64,000 nucleotides of DNA, taken from positions 1-64,000 of the forward strand of contig PVBG01000022.1 in NCBI GenBank assembly GCA_002968845.1, given 5' to 3'. This document shows, piece by piece, positions 33,650 through 42,282 of this stretch (the stretch's first letter is position 1; every line of letters begins with the position of its first letter). The translations under genes were made by a program, and so were the position numbers. The DNA comes from Neorhizobium tomejilense (GTDB lineage: Bacteria > Pseudomonadota > Alphaproteobacteria > Rhizobiales > Rhizobiaceae). The notes under the pieces are model-generated. The model had not been told where the DNA came from. It searched no databases and was given only the letters and a program-made list of their open reading frames with translations.

Positions 33650-34870
33650 TCACGACACCGACTTCAACCTCACACCCTCCGGGTCATGCTCCACCTTCGC
33701 GGCGATGTCCCTGGTCCAGGCGGAGACGGCCGGAACGCGTGATCTGTCAACGCGATAAGCGTATTTCTTCGCGACGTCGACGATCTCTCCGAGCAGTCCT
33801 TCTCCGAGCGTCGTCGGTTCGAGACCGAGGCCGAGGAATTTTTCGTTCTTCACCACCAGCTCGTTTTCGGGCGCTTCCTTGCGCGGGTTGGGCAGCCAGG
33901 CAATCTTGGAGCCGCTCATCCGGGCGATCATCTCGGCCAGATCGCGCACCCGGTGGGTCTCGGTCATCTGGTTGAAGATCTCGACGCGGCTGCTGCGGGC
34001 GGGCGGGTTGTTCAGCGCGATCTCGATGCAGCGGACCGAATCCTGGATGTGGATGAAGGCGCGGGTCTGGCCGCCGGTGCCGTGGACGGTGAGCGGGTAA
34101 CCGATCGCCGCCTGGATGAGAAAACGATTCAAGACCGTCCCGTAATCCCCGTCATAGTCGAATCTATTGATCAATTGCGCGTGCCGGCGGGTCTGTTCGG
34201 TATGGGTGCCCCAGACGATGCCCTGGTGCAGGTCGGTGATCCGCAATCCGTCGTTCTTCGCGTAGAACTGGAAGAGTTGCTGATCGAGGCATTTGGTCAT
34301 GTGATAGATCGAGCCGGGATTGCTCGGATAGAGAATTTCCTGGGAAACGGTGCGGCCGTCGGCGGTTTGGATGCCGACCGGGAGGTAGCCTTCCGGGATC
34401 GCCGCTCCGACCGTCGAATAGCCGTAGACGCCCATCGTGCCGAGATGCACGAGATGCGCGTCGAGATCGAGTTCGACCAGCGCATTCAAGAGGTTATGGG
34501 TGGCGTTTACATTGTTGCTGACGGTGTAGTTCTTGTGCCGGTCGCTCTTCATCGAATAGGGCGCGGCCCGCTGTTCGGCGAAGTGGATGATGGCGTCCGG
34601 GCGGTTCTTTGAAAGCCAGCCCTTCAGGAGTTCGTAGTCCTTGGCGAGGTCGATCAGATGGAAATGAATGCGGCGTCCGGTCTCGGCATGCCAGATTCGG
34701 GTGCGTTCCTGGATGCTGTCCATCGGCGTCAGCGACTGGACGCCAAGCTCCGTATCGATCCAGCGGCGGGAGAGGTTGTCGAGGATGTGGATCTCGTGGC
34801 CGGCGTCGGACAGGTGAAGCGATGTCGGCCAGCCGACGAAGCCGTCGCCGCCCAGGACTGCAATCTTCAT
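33650..34870 (-). CDS. sqdB: UDP-sulfoquinovose synthase
   Basis: SqdB makes UDP-sulfoquinovose from UDP-glucose and sulfite, the head-group donor for SQDG. The 406 residues begin MKIAVLGGDGFVGWPTSLHL and contain the conserved RRWIDTELGVQSLTP and HFAEQRAAPYSM segments. The SDR catalytic pair is Tyr-Lys in the YHMTKCLDQQLF block. The first gene of the operon, it is divergent from ybgC with about 120 bp between. Sulfolipids replace phospholipids under phosphate limitation; I could not identify a Pho box with confidence. Confidence 0.93.
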   Translation of the reverse strand: MKIAVLGGDGFVGWPTSLHLSDAGHEIHILDNLSRRWIDTELGVQSLTPMDSIQERTRIWHAETGRRIHFHLIDLAKDYELLKGWLSKNRPDAIIHFAEQRAAPYSMKSDRHKNYTVSNNVNATHNLLNALVELDLDAHLVHLGTMGVYGYSTVGAAIPEGYLPVGIQTADGRTVSQEILYPSNPGSIYHMTKCLDQQLFQFYAKNDGLRITDLHQGIVWGTHTEQTRRHAQLINRFDYDGDYGTVLNRFLIQAAIGYPLTVHGTGGQTRAFIHIQDSVRCIEIALNNPPARSSRVEIFNQMTETHRVRDLAEMIARMSGSKIAWLPNPRKEAPENELVVKNEKFLGLGLEPTTLGEGLLGEIVDVAKKYAYRVDRSRVPAVSAWTRDIAAKVEHDPEGVRLKSVS

Positions 34871-34992
34871 GAGTTACTCTCCGCTGGTTTTCGACTTATT
34901 TCCTGATAGGGAGGATATGTGACAGCACGTCAAAACTGGGGCGGCATTGCGCGCTTATCCAGTGGAGTAGAGGGAATTTCCAAGGCAAAGCC

Positions 34993-35460
34993 ATGAAGGA
35001 ACACAATTTTTTGTTATCGGGCGAATTGATGGAAGGTGGCCATCGGCTGGCCCAGCGCGTCTATTATGAAGACACGGATTTTTCCGGCCTCGTCTACCAC
35101 GCCCGTTATCTGCATTTCCTGGAGCGCGGCCGGACCGACTATCTGCGCTGCCTTGGCTGCGAACAGAGCGCGTTGCTTTCCGCCGACGAAGAAGGGCTGG
35201 TCTTCGTCGTCCACCGGATGGAGATCGACTTCAAGCAGCCGGCCCGTATGGACGACATCCTGATCATCCAGACGGTGACGGAAAAGGCGGGCGGCGCCAA
35301 GATGGTGCTCAACCAGGAGATCCGCCGCGGCGAAACTCTGCTGATCGCCGCGAAAGTGGTGATCGCCGTCATCAACAGGCACGGGCGTCCGCGTCGGCTG
35401 CCGGAGAGCGTGGCGGAAAAGTTTCTCGGGCGCCCGGCCGAGCAGGTCAATCCGGTCTAG
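34993..35460 (+). CDS. ybgC: Tol-Pal-associated acyl-CoA thioesterase YbgC
   Basis: The 155-residue hot-dog thioesterase has RVYYEDTDFSGLVYHARYLHFLERGRTD, the 4-hydroxybenzoyl-CoA thioesterase-like signature with the catalytic Asp, and VVHRMEIDFKQPARMDD. It hydrolyses short acyl-CoA or acyl-ACP and is usually the first gene of the tol-pal cluster. Here an LprI-like gene on the other strand separates it from tolQ. Confidence 0.93.
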   Translation: MKEHNFLLSGELMEGGHRLAQRVYYEDTDFSGLVYHARYLHFLERGRTDYLRCLGCEQSALLSADEEGLVFVVHRMEIDFKQPARMDDILIIQTVTEKAGGAKMVLNQEIRRGETLLIAAKVVIAVINRHGRPRRLPESVAEKFLGRPAEQVNPV

Positions 35461-35467
35461 ACGGGAT

Positions 35468-36148
35468 CTATGGGCCACCACAGGCATGCTGCGAATCGGC
35501 CATTGCCCAGCTCTGCCCGGTGCGGGCGTTGGTGACGAAATACTCGCGGCCCCGGTCGTCGCCCGCCGGGCAGCGTTTGGGAATGGCAATCAGGCACATG
35601 GTCACCTTGTCGCCGGGCTTGGAGGCAATCAGCGCCTCCTCGCGGGCATAGGAAACCTGATAGCCCTCGTTGGCATATTCGATGCCGGTTCCGGCCTCGT
35701 AATCCTCGTCCTTGATGGGATCCTGGCCGACCCGCGGATGGACCTCGGTGACGTTGGTGACGGAGCATTGGCCGATCTTCGCGGGCAATGTCGGGGAAGG
35801 CTTGGCCCGCCCGCCCGCGATCGTGCTGGCAGTAATGTCCGCGGGAATGCTCTTGGCGCCGCCGAGTTCTCCAAGGACCGCAATATACGTGCTCAGAACG
35901 CAGGATCGGTTGGAGCCGCAGGATGACCGGTCGCTCGTGAAGTCGCGCAGAACTTGGCGGGTCTCCGCCCTTTTCTCCCGTTCGGCCTTTTCCTGGACCC
36001 GCGGAAGCTGCGTATCCAGCGCCGAAAGGAGAGGATCGTTGCAGACTATCAGTTCATCGGGCGAGGGGACGCCCTTGCAGTCGAACGAGGCGGCATGGGC
36101 CGGCACCGCGATCAACATCGTCAAGGCTATCAACACTGCGCGCCACAT
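35468..36148 (-). CDS. LprI-like periplasmic protein
   Basis: The 226-residue protein has a Sec signal peptide (RAVLIALTMLIAVPAHA, cleavage near residue 19). It continues with SFDCKGVPSPDELIVCNDPLLSALDTQLP and SDRSSCGSNRSCVLSTYI. This Cys-rich start matches the lysozyme-inhibitor LprI N-terminal domain. Its C-terminal half is unassigned. ATG 36148 is chosen because it begins the signal peptide. The gene sits between ybgC and tolQ on the opposite strand, breaking an otherwise conserved order. Confidence 0.78.
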   Translation of the reverse strand: MWRAVLIALTMLIAVPAHAASFDCKGVPSPDELIVCNDPLLSALDTQLPRVQEKAEREKRAETRQVLRDFTSDRSSCGSNRSCVLSTYIAVLGELGGAKSIPADITASTIAGGRAKPSPTLPAKIGQCSVTNVTEVHPRVGQDPIKDEDYEAGTGIEYANEGYQVSYAREEALIASKPGDKVTMCLIAIPKRCPAGDDRGREYFVTNARTGQSWAMADSQHACGGP

Positions 36149-36496
36149 GGTGTGTCCCCGAGAATCCGATTCTGACAGTGTCATAACCCGTGAATGAGAA
36201 AAAACTAAGTTGGAAGTTGCCGGCTTTCCTTGTTCCAACTTCAAGTGATCTGGGAACTCGCGATTGCAAGGCCCGCCTAAACCTTTCGTTAACGATAATG
36301 GTGTCTTACTGAGACATGAGGAATTTGTGCAACGCACGCCTTCCTTTGACCAAAATTGAAAGCGAGAAGCCAAGCTTGAAGCTCAGGGTATCTTGGGGTT
36401 AGGGCTAAGCGCATCCAGCGGTCAAAGATATACTCGCGAGAGCGCTTTTGAACCGCCCGGTCCTTAAAGCCGGGCGTTTGGATTCGGGGATAGTAG
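36149..36496. promoter_or_regulatory. tolQ upstream region with a leader hairpin
   Basis: No gene is visible in this spacer. A 7-bp hairpin CGCCCGG (36454-36460) / CCGGGCG (36470-36476) followed by TTTGG lies 20 bp before the tolQ start, in the position of an attenuator or structured leader. TTGACC at 36346-36351 may be a -35 element. The leftward LprI-like gene must be promoted from here as well. Confidence 0.5.
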
Positions 36497-37216
36497 ATGG
36501 AACAGGTAGGTTTGGCGGCAGCGGCGAGCGAAGTGAGCCTCTGGTCGCTGTTCATGCAGGCCGGTCTGGTCGTCAAGCTGGTGATGATAGGTCTCATCGG
36601 CGCATCGATCTGGACCTGGGCGATCGTGATCGACAAGTATATCAGCTTCGGCAAGGCCAAGCGCCAGTTCGACCAGTTCGAGCAGGTCTTCTGGTCCGGC
36701 CAGTCGCTGGAAGAACTTTACCGTACCCTGTCGGAACGGACGAACACCGGTCTTGCCGCGATTTTCGTCGCCGCCATGCGCGAGTGGAAGAAGAGCTTCG
36801 AGCGCGGCGCGCGTTCGCCGATCGGCCTGCAGATGCGTATCGACCGGGCGATGGACGTCACCATGTCGCGCGAAGCGGAAACCTATGAGGCGCGCCTTGG
36901 GTCGCTGGCGACGATCGGCTCGGCCGGTCCGTTCATCGGTCTGTTCGGCACGGTCGTCGGCATCATGACATCGTTCCAGGCAATCGCCGGATCGAAATCC
37001 ACCAATCTCGCCGTCGTCGCACCGGGTATCGCCGAAGCGCTGCTCGCTACCGCGATCGGCCTGGTCGCCGCTATTCCGGCGGTCATCGCCTACAACAAGT
37101 TCACCGCCGACGCCGGCAAGCTCTCTGGCCGCATGGAAGGTTTCGCGGACGAATTCTCCGCCATCCTGTCGCGCCAGATCGACGAGAAGCTGCAGCCGCG
37201 CCAGGCGGCGCAGTAA
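36497..37216 (+). CDS. tolQ: TolQ, Tol-Pal motor subunit
   Basis: This inner-membrane protein works with TolR to couple the proton gradient to envelope constriction. The 239 residues show a first TM helix at about 20-40, a large cytoplasmic loop (ERTNTGLAAIFVAAMREWK), and two further TM helices around 135-160 and 175-195. The MotA/TolQ/ExbB signature LGTVVGIMTSF appears as FGTVVGIMTSFQ. tolR follows 31 bp downstream. Confidence 0.96.
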   Translation: MEQVGLAAAASEVSLWSLFMQAGLVVKLVMIGLIGASIWTWAIVIDKYISFGKAKRQFDQFEQVFWSGQSLEELYRTLSERTNTGLAAIFVAAMREWKKSFERGARSPIGLQMRIDRAMDVTMSREAETYEARLGSLATIGSAGPFIGLFGTVVGIMTSFQAIAGSKSTNLAVVAPGIAEALLATAIGLVAAIPAVIAYNKFTADAGKLSGRMEGFADEFSAILSRQIDEKLQPRQAAQ

Positions 37217-37247
37217 AAGGCCTCTCGGGCTCAAGGAGTAACGTCTC

Positions 37248-37700
37248 ATGGGTATGTCGGCCGGAGGAGCAAAATCGGGTGGCGGTCGTCGCAGGCGCGG
37301 CGGTCGTCGCAGCGGTGCGATCAGCGAAATCAACGTGACGCCGCTTGTCGACGTCATGCTCGTGCTGCTCATCATCTTCATGGTGGCGGCACCGATGATG
37401 ACCGTTGGCGTGCCTATCGACCTGCCGGAAACGCAGGCGAAGGCGATGAACGCCGATACCCAGCCGATCACCGTCTCGGTCAATCCGAAGGGCGAAATCT
37501 ACCTGCAGGAAACGCCGATCGGCCTCGACGAGATCGTGCCGAAGCTTCAGGCGATCGCCACCACAGGCTATAACGAACGTATCTATGTGCGCGGCGATAC
37601 GACCGCGGCCTACGGCGTCGTCATGAAGGTCATGGCCCGCATTTCTTCTGCCGGGTACAAGAATATCGGCCTCGTGACCCTGCAGGAACAGGAGAAGTGA
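37248..37700 (+). CDS. tolR: TolR, Tol-Pal motor subunit
   Basis: The 150-residue protein has a Gly/Arg-rich cytoplasmic start, then EINVTPLVDVMLVLLIIFMVAAPMM, the single TM helix. This contains the conserved Asp used in proton conduction. The periplasmic ExbD/TolR domain follows (DTTAAYGVVMKVMARISSAGYKNIGLVT). It lies between tolQ and tolA in one transcript. Confidence 0.96.
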   Translation: MGMSAGGAKSGGGRRRRGGRRSGAISEINVTPLVDVMLVLLIIFMVAAPMMTVGVPIDLPETQAKAMNADTQPITVSVNPKGEIYLQETPIGLDEIVPKLQAIATTGYNERIYVRGDTTAAYGVVMKVMARISSAGYKNIGLVTLQEQEK

Positions 37701-37710
37701 TCGCGGCGCC

Positions 37711-38931
37711 ATGAAGGTCAGTCTCGGCACATCGCTGGTCCTACACACGCTGGTACTCGGCTTGGCGCTCGTTTCGCTGAGCGCGCCCGCGACTTTCGAC
37801 GTGGCCGAAGTGGACGCGCTTCCCGTCGACATCGTCTCCGTGGAATCGATCACCCAGACCCAGCAGGGTGACAAGAAGGCGCCTGCCAGCCAGAAGCCTT
37901 CCCCCAAGGAAACCAAGAACCAGAAGATCGTCGAGAACGCCCAGAACGCGGGCGAGAACGACGTCGACCTGAAGACACCTCCGACGCCGACCACCAAGCC
38001 GCAGCCGACCGAAACCACGGCTGCTCCGAAGCCGGTGGAACGGCCGACGCCTACCCCGACGCCGGAACAGAACCAGGTCAAGGACATCGTCAAGGAAGAG
38101 ACGGCTCCGAAGCCGACCGAGATGGCCGCACTGCCGCAGCCCAAGCCGGAAATCACGCCACCGAAGCCGGAAGCGACCCCGCCGAAGCCCGAGCCTACGC
38201 CGCCAAAGCCGGAGGCCGCCAAGCCGACGGCCGTGCCGCTACAGAGCGAAAACACGTCCGAGACGGGTGAACTGCCGCAGGCGGTTCCGACGCCCGCCTC
38301 CAGGCCGCAGCCGCCGAAGCCCGAACCGCCGAAGGAGCAGGCCAAGCCCGTTGAAAAGCCGGCCGAGACGAAGCCGGATGCGGCCAAGGCAGCCGAGACG
38401 GCCAAGACCGACAACAAGGCGACCGCATCCGTCAAGCCATCCGACAAGAAGGAAGGCAAGCAGCAGGAAACCGCCAAGTCGTCGTCCTCCATGCAGAGCG
38501 ATTTCAATGCAGACGACATCGCAGCCCTGCTGAACAAGCAGGAGGCATCGGGTGGCGGTGCCAAGCGTTCCACCCAGGTGGCCGCCCGCGGCGATACCAA
38601 GACCATCGGCGTCGGCCTGAGCTCCAGCGAGATCGACAACGTCAAGGGGCAGATCCAGGGCAACTGGGCGCTCGTCGGCGGCTTGACCGGCGTCTCGGAA
38701 GTGCGCGTGAAGATCAGGGTGCAGCTCGATCAGTCCGGCAATATCGTCGGTGATCCTGAGGTGACGGCCACCGGCGGTCCGGAAGGAACCCGGCGCGCGG
38801 TCGAAGGCAGCACGCGCCGCGCCCTCATGAAATCCGCCCCGCTCAAGAATTTGCCGGTCGAAAAATACCAGGGCGAAAAGGGCTGGAATGTTTTGGTGCT
38901 GAACTTCGATCCGTCGGAGTTCGCATTGTGA
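37711..38931 (+). CDS. tolA: TolA, periplasm-spanning protein of Tol-Pal
   Basis: The 406-residue protein has an N-terminal TM helix (about 5-23, VLHTLVLGLALVSL), then a long Pro/Lys/Glu-rich spacer with repeated Pro-Pro-Lys-Pro-Glu units (about 150-175), and a C-terminal TonB/TolA fold ending FDPSEFAL. The spacer is Pro-rich rather than the Ala-rich helix of enterobacteria. It links the TolQR motor to Pal and TolB at the outer membrane. Confidence 0.93.
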   Translation: MKVSLGTSLVLHTLVLGLALVSLSAPATFDVAEVDALPVDIVSVESITQTQQGDKKAPASQKPSPKETKNQKIVENAQNAGENDVDLKTPPTPTTKPQPTETTAAPKPVERPTPTPTPEQNQVKDIVKEETAPKPTEMAALPQPKPEITPPKPEATPPKPEPTPPKPEAAKPTAVPLQSENTSETGELPQAVPTPASRPQPPKPEPPKEQAKPVEKPAETKPDAAKAAETAKTDNKATASVKPSDKKEGKQQETAKSSSSMQSDFNADDIAALLNKQEASGGGAKRSTQVAARGDTKTIGVGLSSSEIDNVKGQIQGNWALVGGLTGVSEVRVKIRVQLDQSGNIVGDPEVTATGGPEGTRRAVEGSTRRALMKSAPLKNLPVEKYQGEKGWNVLVLNFDPSEFAL

Positions 38932-39015
38932 GCCGGCAGGTATGGAACCGATGCAGAAACAGATGAAACGGAACCTGCCCCGAAACTCTCGTATTAAGCT
39001 GAAAGGCTTGTTTCA

Positions 39016-40329
39016 ATGATCAAGAGTTCTTTTTTTCGCGCCGTGATGGTGGCCGCGGGGATGTTGACGGCATTGATGGCCGCGACCCCGGCCAACGCTG
39101 TCGTCGAGATCAACATCAACAAGGGCAATATTCAGCCGCTGCCGATCGCGGTGACGGATTTCCTGTCAAACAATGATCTCGGTGCCCAGATTTCCCAGGT
39201 GATCGCCGCAGACCTGCAGCGCTCCGGGCTTTTCGCGCCGATCAACAAAAGCGCCTTCATCGAAAAGATCGCCGATCCCAACAAGGCACCGCGTTTCGAG
39301 GACTGGAAGGTCATCAATGCGCAGGCGCTGGTGACGGGCCGTATCACCCGCGAAGGCGACGGCCGCCTGCGCGCCGAGTTCCGGCTGTGGGATACGTTTG
39401 CCGGCAGCCAGATGACCGGCCAGCAGTTCTTTACCCAGCCGGAAAACTGGCGCCGCGTCGCGCATATCATCGCCGATGCGATCTATAAGCAGATCACCGG
39501 CGAGAACGGCTATTTCGATACCCGCGTCGTGTTCGTCTCCGAAAGCGGGCCGAAGACCGCCCGCCAGCGCCAGCTGGCGATCATGGACCAGGACGGCTTC
39601 AACGTCCGCATGCTGACCAACACCAAGGATATCGTGCTGACGCCGCGCTTCTCGCCGAGCCGGCAGGAAGTCACCTACATGTCGTTCGAGGGCAACCAGC
39701 CGCGGGTCTACCTGCTGCAACTGGAGACCGGGCAGCGCGAAGTGGTGGGCAATTTCCCGGGCATGACATTCTCGCCGCGGTTCTCGCCGGACGGCCAGAA
39801 GGTGATCATGAGCCTGCAGCAGGAAGGCAATTCCAACATCTATACGATGGACCTGCGCTCGCGCACCACGACGCGGCTTACCTCGACGGCGGCGATCGAC
39901 ACATCGCCCTCCTACGCACCGGATGGCGGGCGCATCGCGTTCGAAAGCGACCGCGGCGGACGTCCGCAGATCTACGTGATGAATGCCGACGGTTCCGGCC
40001 AGACCCGCATCTCCTTCGGCGACGGGTCCTATTCGACGCCGGTGTGGTCGCCGCGCGGCGATCTGATCGCCTTCACCAAGCAGTCGGGCGGCAAGTTCTC
40101 GATCGGCGTCATGAAGCCTGACGGTTCCGGCGAGCGCATCCTGACCAGCGGCTTCCACAACGAAGGCCCGACCTGGGCGCCGAACGGCCGCGTGCTGATG
40201 TTCTTCCGCCAGAATGCCGGCGCCGGCGGTCCGCAGCTCTATTCCATCGACCTGACCGGCTACAACGAACTCCAGGTCAAGACACCTTCCTACGGTTCGG
40301 ATCCTGCCTGGTCGCCGCTGCTCGAATAG
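39016..40329 (+). CDS. tolB: TolB, beta-propeller Pal partner
   Basis: The 437-residue periplasmic protein has a signal peptide (about 1-28, ending in Ala-Asn-Ala) and an N-terminal TolB domain (INKGNIQPLPIAVTDF to GDGRLRAEFRLWD). A six-bladed propeller with repeated DPS/PDG turns follows (FSPDGQKVIMS, YAPDGGRIAFES, SPRGDLIAFT). It binds Pal and receives the pull of TolA. A stem-loop at 40341 ends this transcript segment. Confidence 0.96.
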   Translation: MIKSSFFRAVMVAAGMLTALMAATPANAVVEININKGNIQPLPIAVTDFLSNNDLGAQISQVIAADLQRSGLFAPINKSAFIEKIADPNKAPRFEDWKVINAQALVTGRITREGDGRLRAEFRLWDTFAGSQMTGQQFFTQPENWRRVAHIIADAIYKQITGENGYFDTRVVFVSESGPKTARQRQLAIMDQDGFNVRMLTNTKDIVLTPRFSPSRQEVTYMSFEGNQPRVYLLQLETGQREVVGNFPGMTFSPRFSPDGQKVIMSLQQEGNSNIYTMDLRSRTTTRLTSTAAIDTSPSYAPDGGRIAFESDRGGRPQIYVMNADGSGQTRISFGDGSYSTPVWSPRGDLIAFTKQSGGKFSIGVMKPDGSGERILTSGFHNEGPTWAPNGRVLMFFRQNAGAGGPQLYSIDLTGYNELQVKTPSYGSDPAWSPLLE

Positions 40330-40340
40330 GGCGCGTTGAT

Positions 40341-40366
40341 GAAAGAGGCGGATTTCCGCCTCTTTC
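40341..40366 (+). terminator. Stem-loop after tolB
   Basis: GAAAGAGGCGGA (40341-40352) and TCCGCCTCTTTC (40355-40366) form a 12-bp stem, 11 bp after the tolB stop. The T-run within the stem end is short, so it may be a partial terminator or an RNA stabiliser before pal. Confidence 0.6.
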
Positions 40367-40415
40367 CCGCCCCAATCTGCTGAAAATGAACGAAAAGGGA
40401 CACCGGGAATATTTT

Positions 40416-40445
40416 GTTAACCATAAGAATTTGATCATGGTTAAC
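40416..40445. promoter_or_regulatory. Inverted repeat upstream of pal
   Basis: GTTAACCAT (40416-40424) and ATGGTTAAC (40437-40445) form a perfect 9-bp inverted repeat with a 12-bp spacer, 57 bp before the pal ATG. Each arm contains TTAACC, a half-site of CtrA-like regulators, but the spacing is not the standard TTAA-N7-TTAA. It may be an operator or a hairpin in the leader. Confidence 0.4.
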
Positions 40446-40501
40446 CCAACCCGGTTAGAATCTGGAAACTCTGAAAGTTACTGATCAAGGAGAGACCGGC
40501 C

Positions 40502-41035
40502 ATGAGCCGCATCGATACTTCGGCGATGAGCCGCATGCAGATCCTCGCCCGCAATCCTGCCGTTATCGCCCTGACTGTGGCGCTTGCGCTCGCAGGCTGC
40601 GCCAACAAGAAGAACCTGCCGAACAATGCCGGCGAGCTCGGTCTCAACGGCGCCGGCGCTGCAACGCCCGGTTCGACCCAGGACTTCACCGTCAATGTCG
40701 GCGACCGCATCTTTTTCGACACCGATAGCACTTCGATCCGCGCCGACGCTCAGCAGACGCTCGACCGTCAGGCGCAGTGGCTGGCGCGTTATCCGAACTA
40801 CGCGATCACCGTCGAAGGCCATGCCGACGAACGCGGCACGCGCGAATACAACCTGGCGCTCGGCGCCCGCCGCGCTGCCGCCACCAAGGAATATCTCGCC
40901 TCGCGCGGCGTTCCGGCGAATCGCTTGAAGACCATCTCCTACGGCAAGGAACGCCCAGTTGCCGTCTGCGACGACATCTCCTGCTGGTCGCAGAACCGTC
41001 GCGCGGTCACCGTCCTCGGCGGCGCTGGTATGTGA
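40502..41035 (+). CDS. pal: Pal, peptidoglycan-associated lipoprotein
   Basis: This outer-membrane lipoprotein anchors to peptidoglycan and is the end point of the Tol system. The 177 residues have a lipobox LALAGC (lipidated Cys near 34), a linker, and an OmpA-like domain. Marks are GDRIFFDTDSTSI, VEGHADERGTREYNLALGARRA and the late CWSQNRRAV. GGAGAG supports ATG 40502. It has its own upstream signals and a terminator after it, so it may be expressed independently of tolQRAB. Confidence 0.96.
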   Translation: MSRIDTSAMSRMQILARNPAVIALTVALALAGCANKKNLPNNAGELGLNGAGAATPGSTQDFTVNVGDRIFFDTDSTSIRADAQQTLDRQAQWLARYPNYAITVEGHADERGTREYNLALGARRAAATKEYLASRGVPANRLKTISYGKERPVAVCDDISCWSQNRRAVTVLGGAGM

Positions 41036-41056
41036 TCCGAGCCACAGGCTCGATAT

Positions 41057-41090
41057 AAAAGGCGGTCTTCGGGCCGCCTTTTTGTTTTTT
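41057..41090 (+). terminator. pal terminator
   Basis: AAAAGGCGG (41057-41065), loop around ttcg, CCGCCTTTT (41074-41082), then TTGTTTTTT. A standard intrinsic terminator 21 bp after the pal stop. Confidence 0.85.
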
Positions 41091-41210
41091 CCATAGTTTA
41101 GCCCTGTTTTCCGGGATTTTTGACCGGGAGCTCGGTTGCTTTTTGCCGGCAGTTGGAAAAATCTCCTCTCGCGCCAATCCGGCGCAGACTAAAGAGCAGG
41201 ACGGACAAAG

Positions 41211-42263
41211 ATGAAGAAACTTGTCTTGGCAGCGATGCTGGGGCTGATGGCGACGAGCGCCCCGGCCGGGGCTTTGTCGCTGCCGAAACTCTTCCAGGGC
41301 AGCAATCAGCCTGCTGCAGAACAGCCGCGGGAAACCACTCCGCCCCCGGTCATTCTGGCGCAGAGCAATGATGCCGTCCGTATCCAGCAGCTCCAGGAAG
41401 AGGTCCGGCAGTTGAACGGCCGGATCGAGGAAATGAGTTTTCAGCTGCTGCAGATGCAGGAGCAGCTGCGCAAGACGCAGGAAGACAACGAATTCCGCTT
41501 CCAGGACCTGGAAAAGAAGAAGCGCACCGAAGTGGACGACGCGACCGGGAAACCGGCCGTGGCGTCCAACCGCGCTCCCGCCGCCCAGCCCCCGTTGCCG
41601 CAGACGACCGCTCCCGCGCAGTCCTCCGACGATGTCGCTCGGATCATCGAATCGCCGTCCGGTCAGGGCGTCGGCGGGGCAACCGCACCCGGCCGCGCGC
41701 CGCCTCCGACGACGCTCGGTTCGATGGATCTCGACCAGAACGGCAATCCGCGTGGCGCAGGCCGCAACGACCGGGCCAACAATGCCGCCGGGCTTCCGGG
41801 CGTCGAGACCGGCCCGCAGACGACCGGCAGGACGCCGGCACCGACGGGCAGAACCGATCCGCAGCAGACCGCGTCGCTCGGCAGCGAGAACGATGCCTAC
41901 CAGACCGCCTACAACCACGTACTGGCCGGCGATTATCCGCTCGCCGAGAAGGAATTCAACGGTTACCTGGCCGCCTATCCGAAGGGCGCCAAGGTGGCGG
42001 ATGCGAGCTTCTGGCTGGGTGAATCGCAGTATTCCCAGGGAAAATACAACGACGCCGCCAAGACTTTCCTCAACGCGCACCAGACCTACGGCAAGTCGCC
42101 GAAGGCGCCGGAAATGCTGCTGAAGCTCGGCATGTCGCTTGCCGCACTCGACAATACCGACACGGCTTGCGCAACCCTCAAGGAAGTCACCCGGCGTTAT
42201 CCGAGCGCGCCGAAGGCCGTGCTCGCCAAGGTGGGCAGCGAACAGAAGCGCCTGGCCTGCTGA
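41211..42263 (+). CDS. cpoB: CpoB/YbgF, Tol-Pal associated TPR protein
   Basis: The 350-residue periplasmic protein has a signal peptide (about 1-21). A coiled coil (IQQLQEEVRQLNGRIEEM, about 62-105) allows trimer formation, and a long Pro/Ala/Thr-rich linker follows. C-terminal TPR repeats include AYNHVLAGDYPLAEKEFNGY and ASFWLGESQYSQGKYNDAAK. CpoB ties peptidoglycan synthesis to outer-membrane constriction. The linker is long compared with enterobacteria, as usual in Rhizobiales. Confidence 0.93.
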   Translation: MKKLVLAAMLGLMATSAPAGALSLPKLFQGSNQPAAEQPRETTPPPVILAQSNDAVRIQQLQEEVRQLNGRIEEMSFQLLQMQEQLRKTQEDNEFRFQDLEKKKRTEVDDATGKPAVASNRAPAAQPPLPQTTAPAQSSDDVARIIESPSGQGVGGATAPGRAPPPTTLGSMDLDQNGNPRGAGRNDRANNAAGLPGVETGPQTTGRTPAPTGRTDPQQTASLGSENDAYQTAYNHVLAGDYPLAEKEFNGYLAAYPKGAKVADASFWLGESQYSQGKYNDAAKTFLNAHQTYGKSPKAPEMLLKLGMSLAALDNTDTACATLKEVTRRYPSAPKAVLAKVGSEQKRLAC

Positions 42264-42282
42264 TCCGCGGCGTCGTTTTCTG

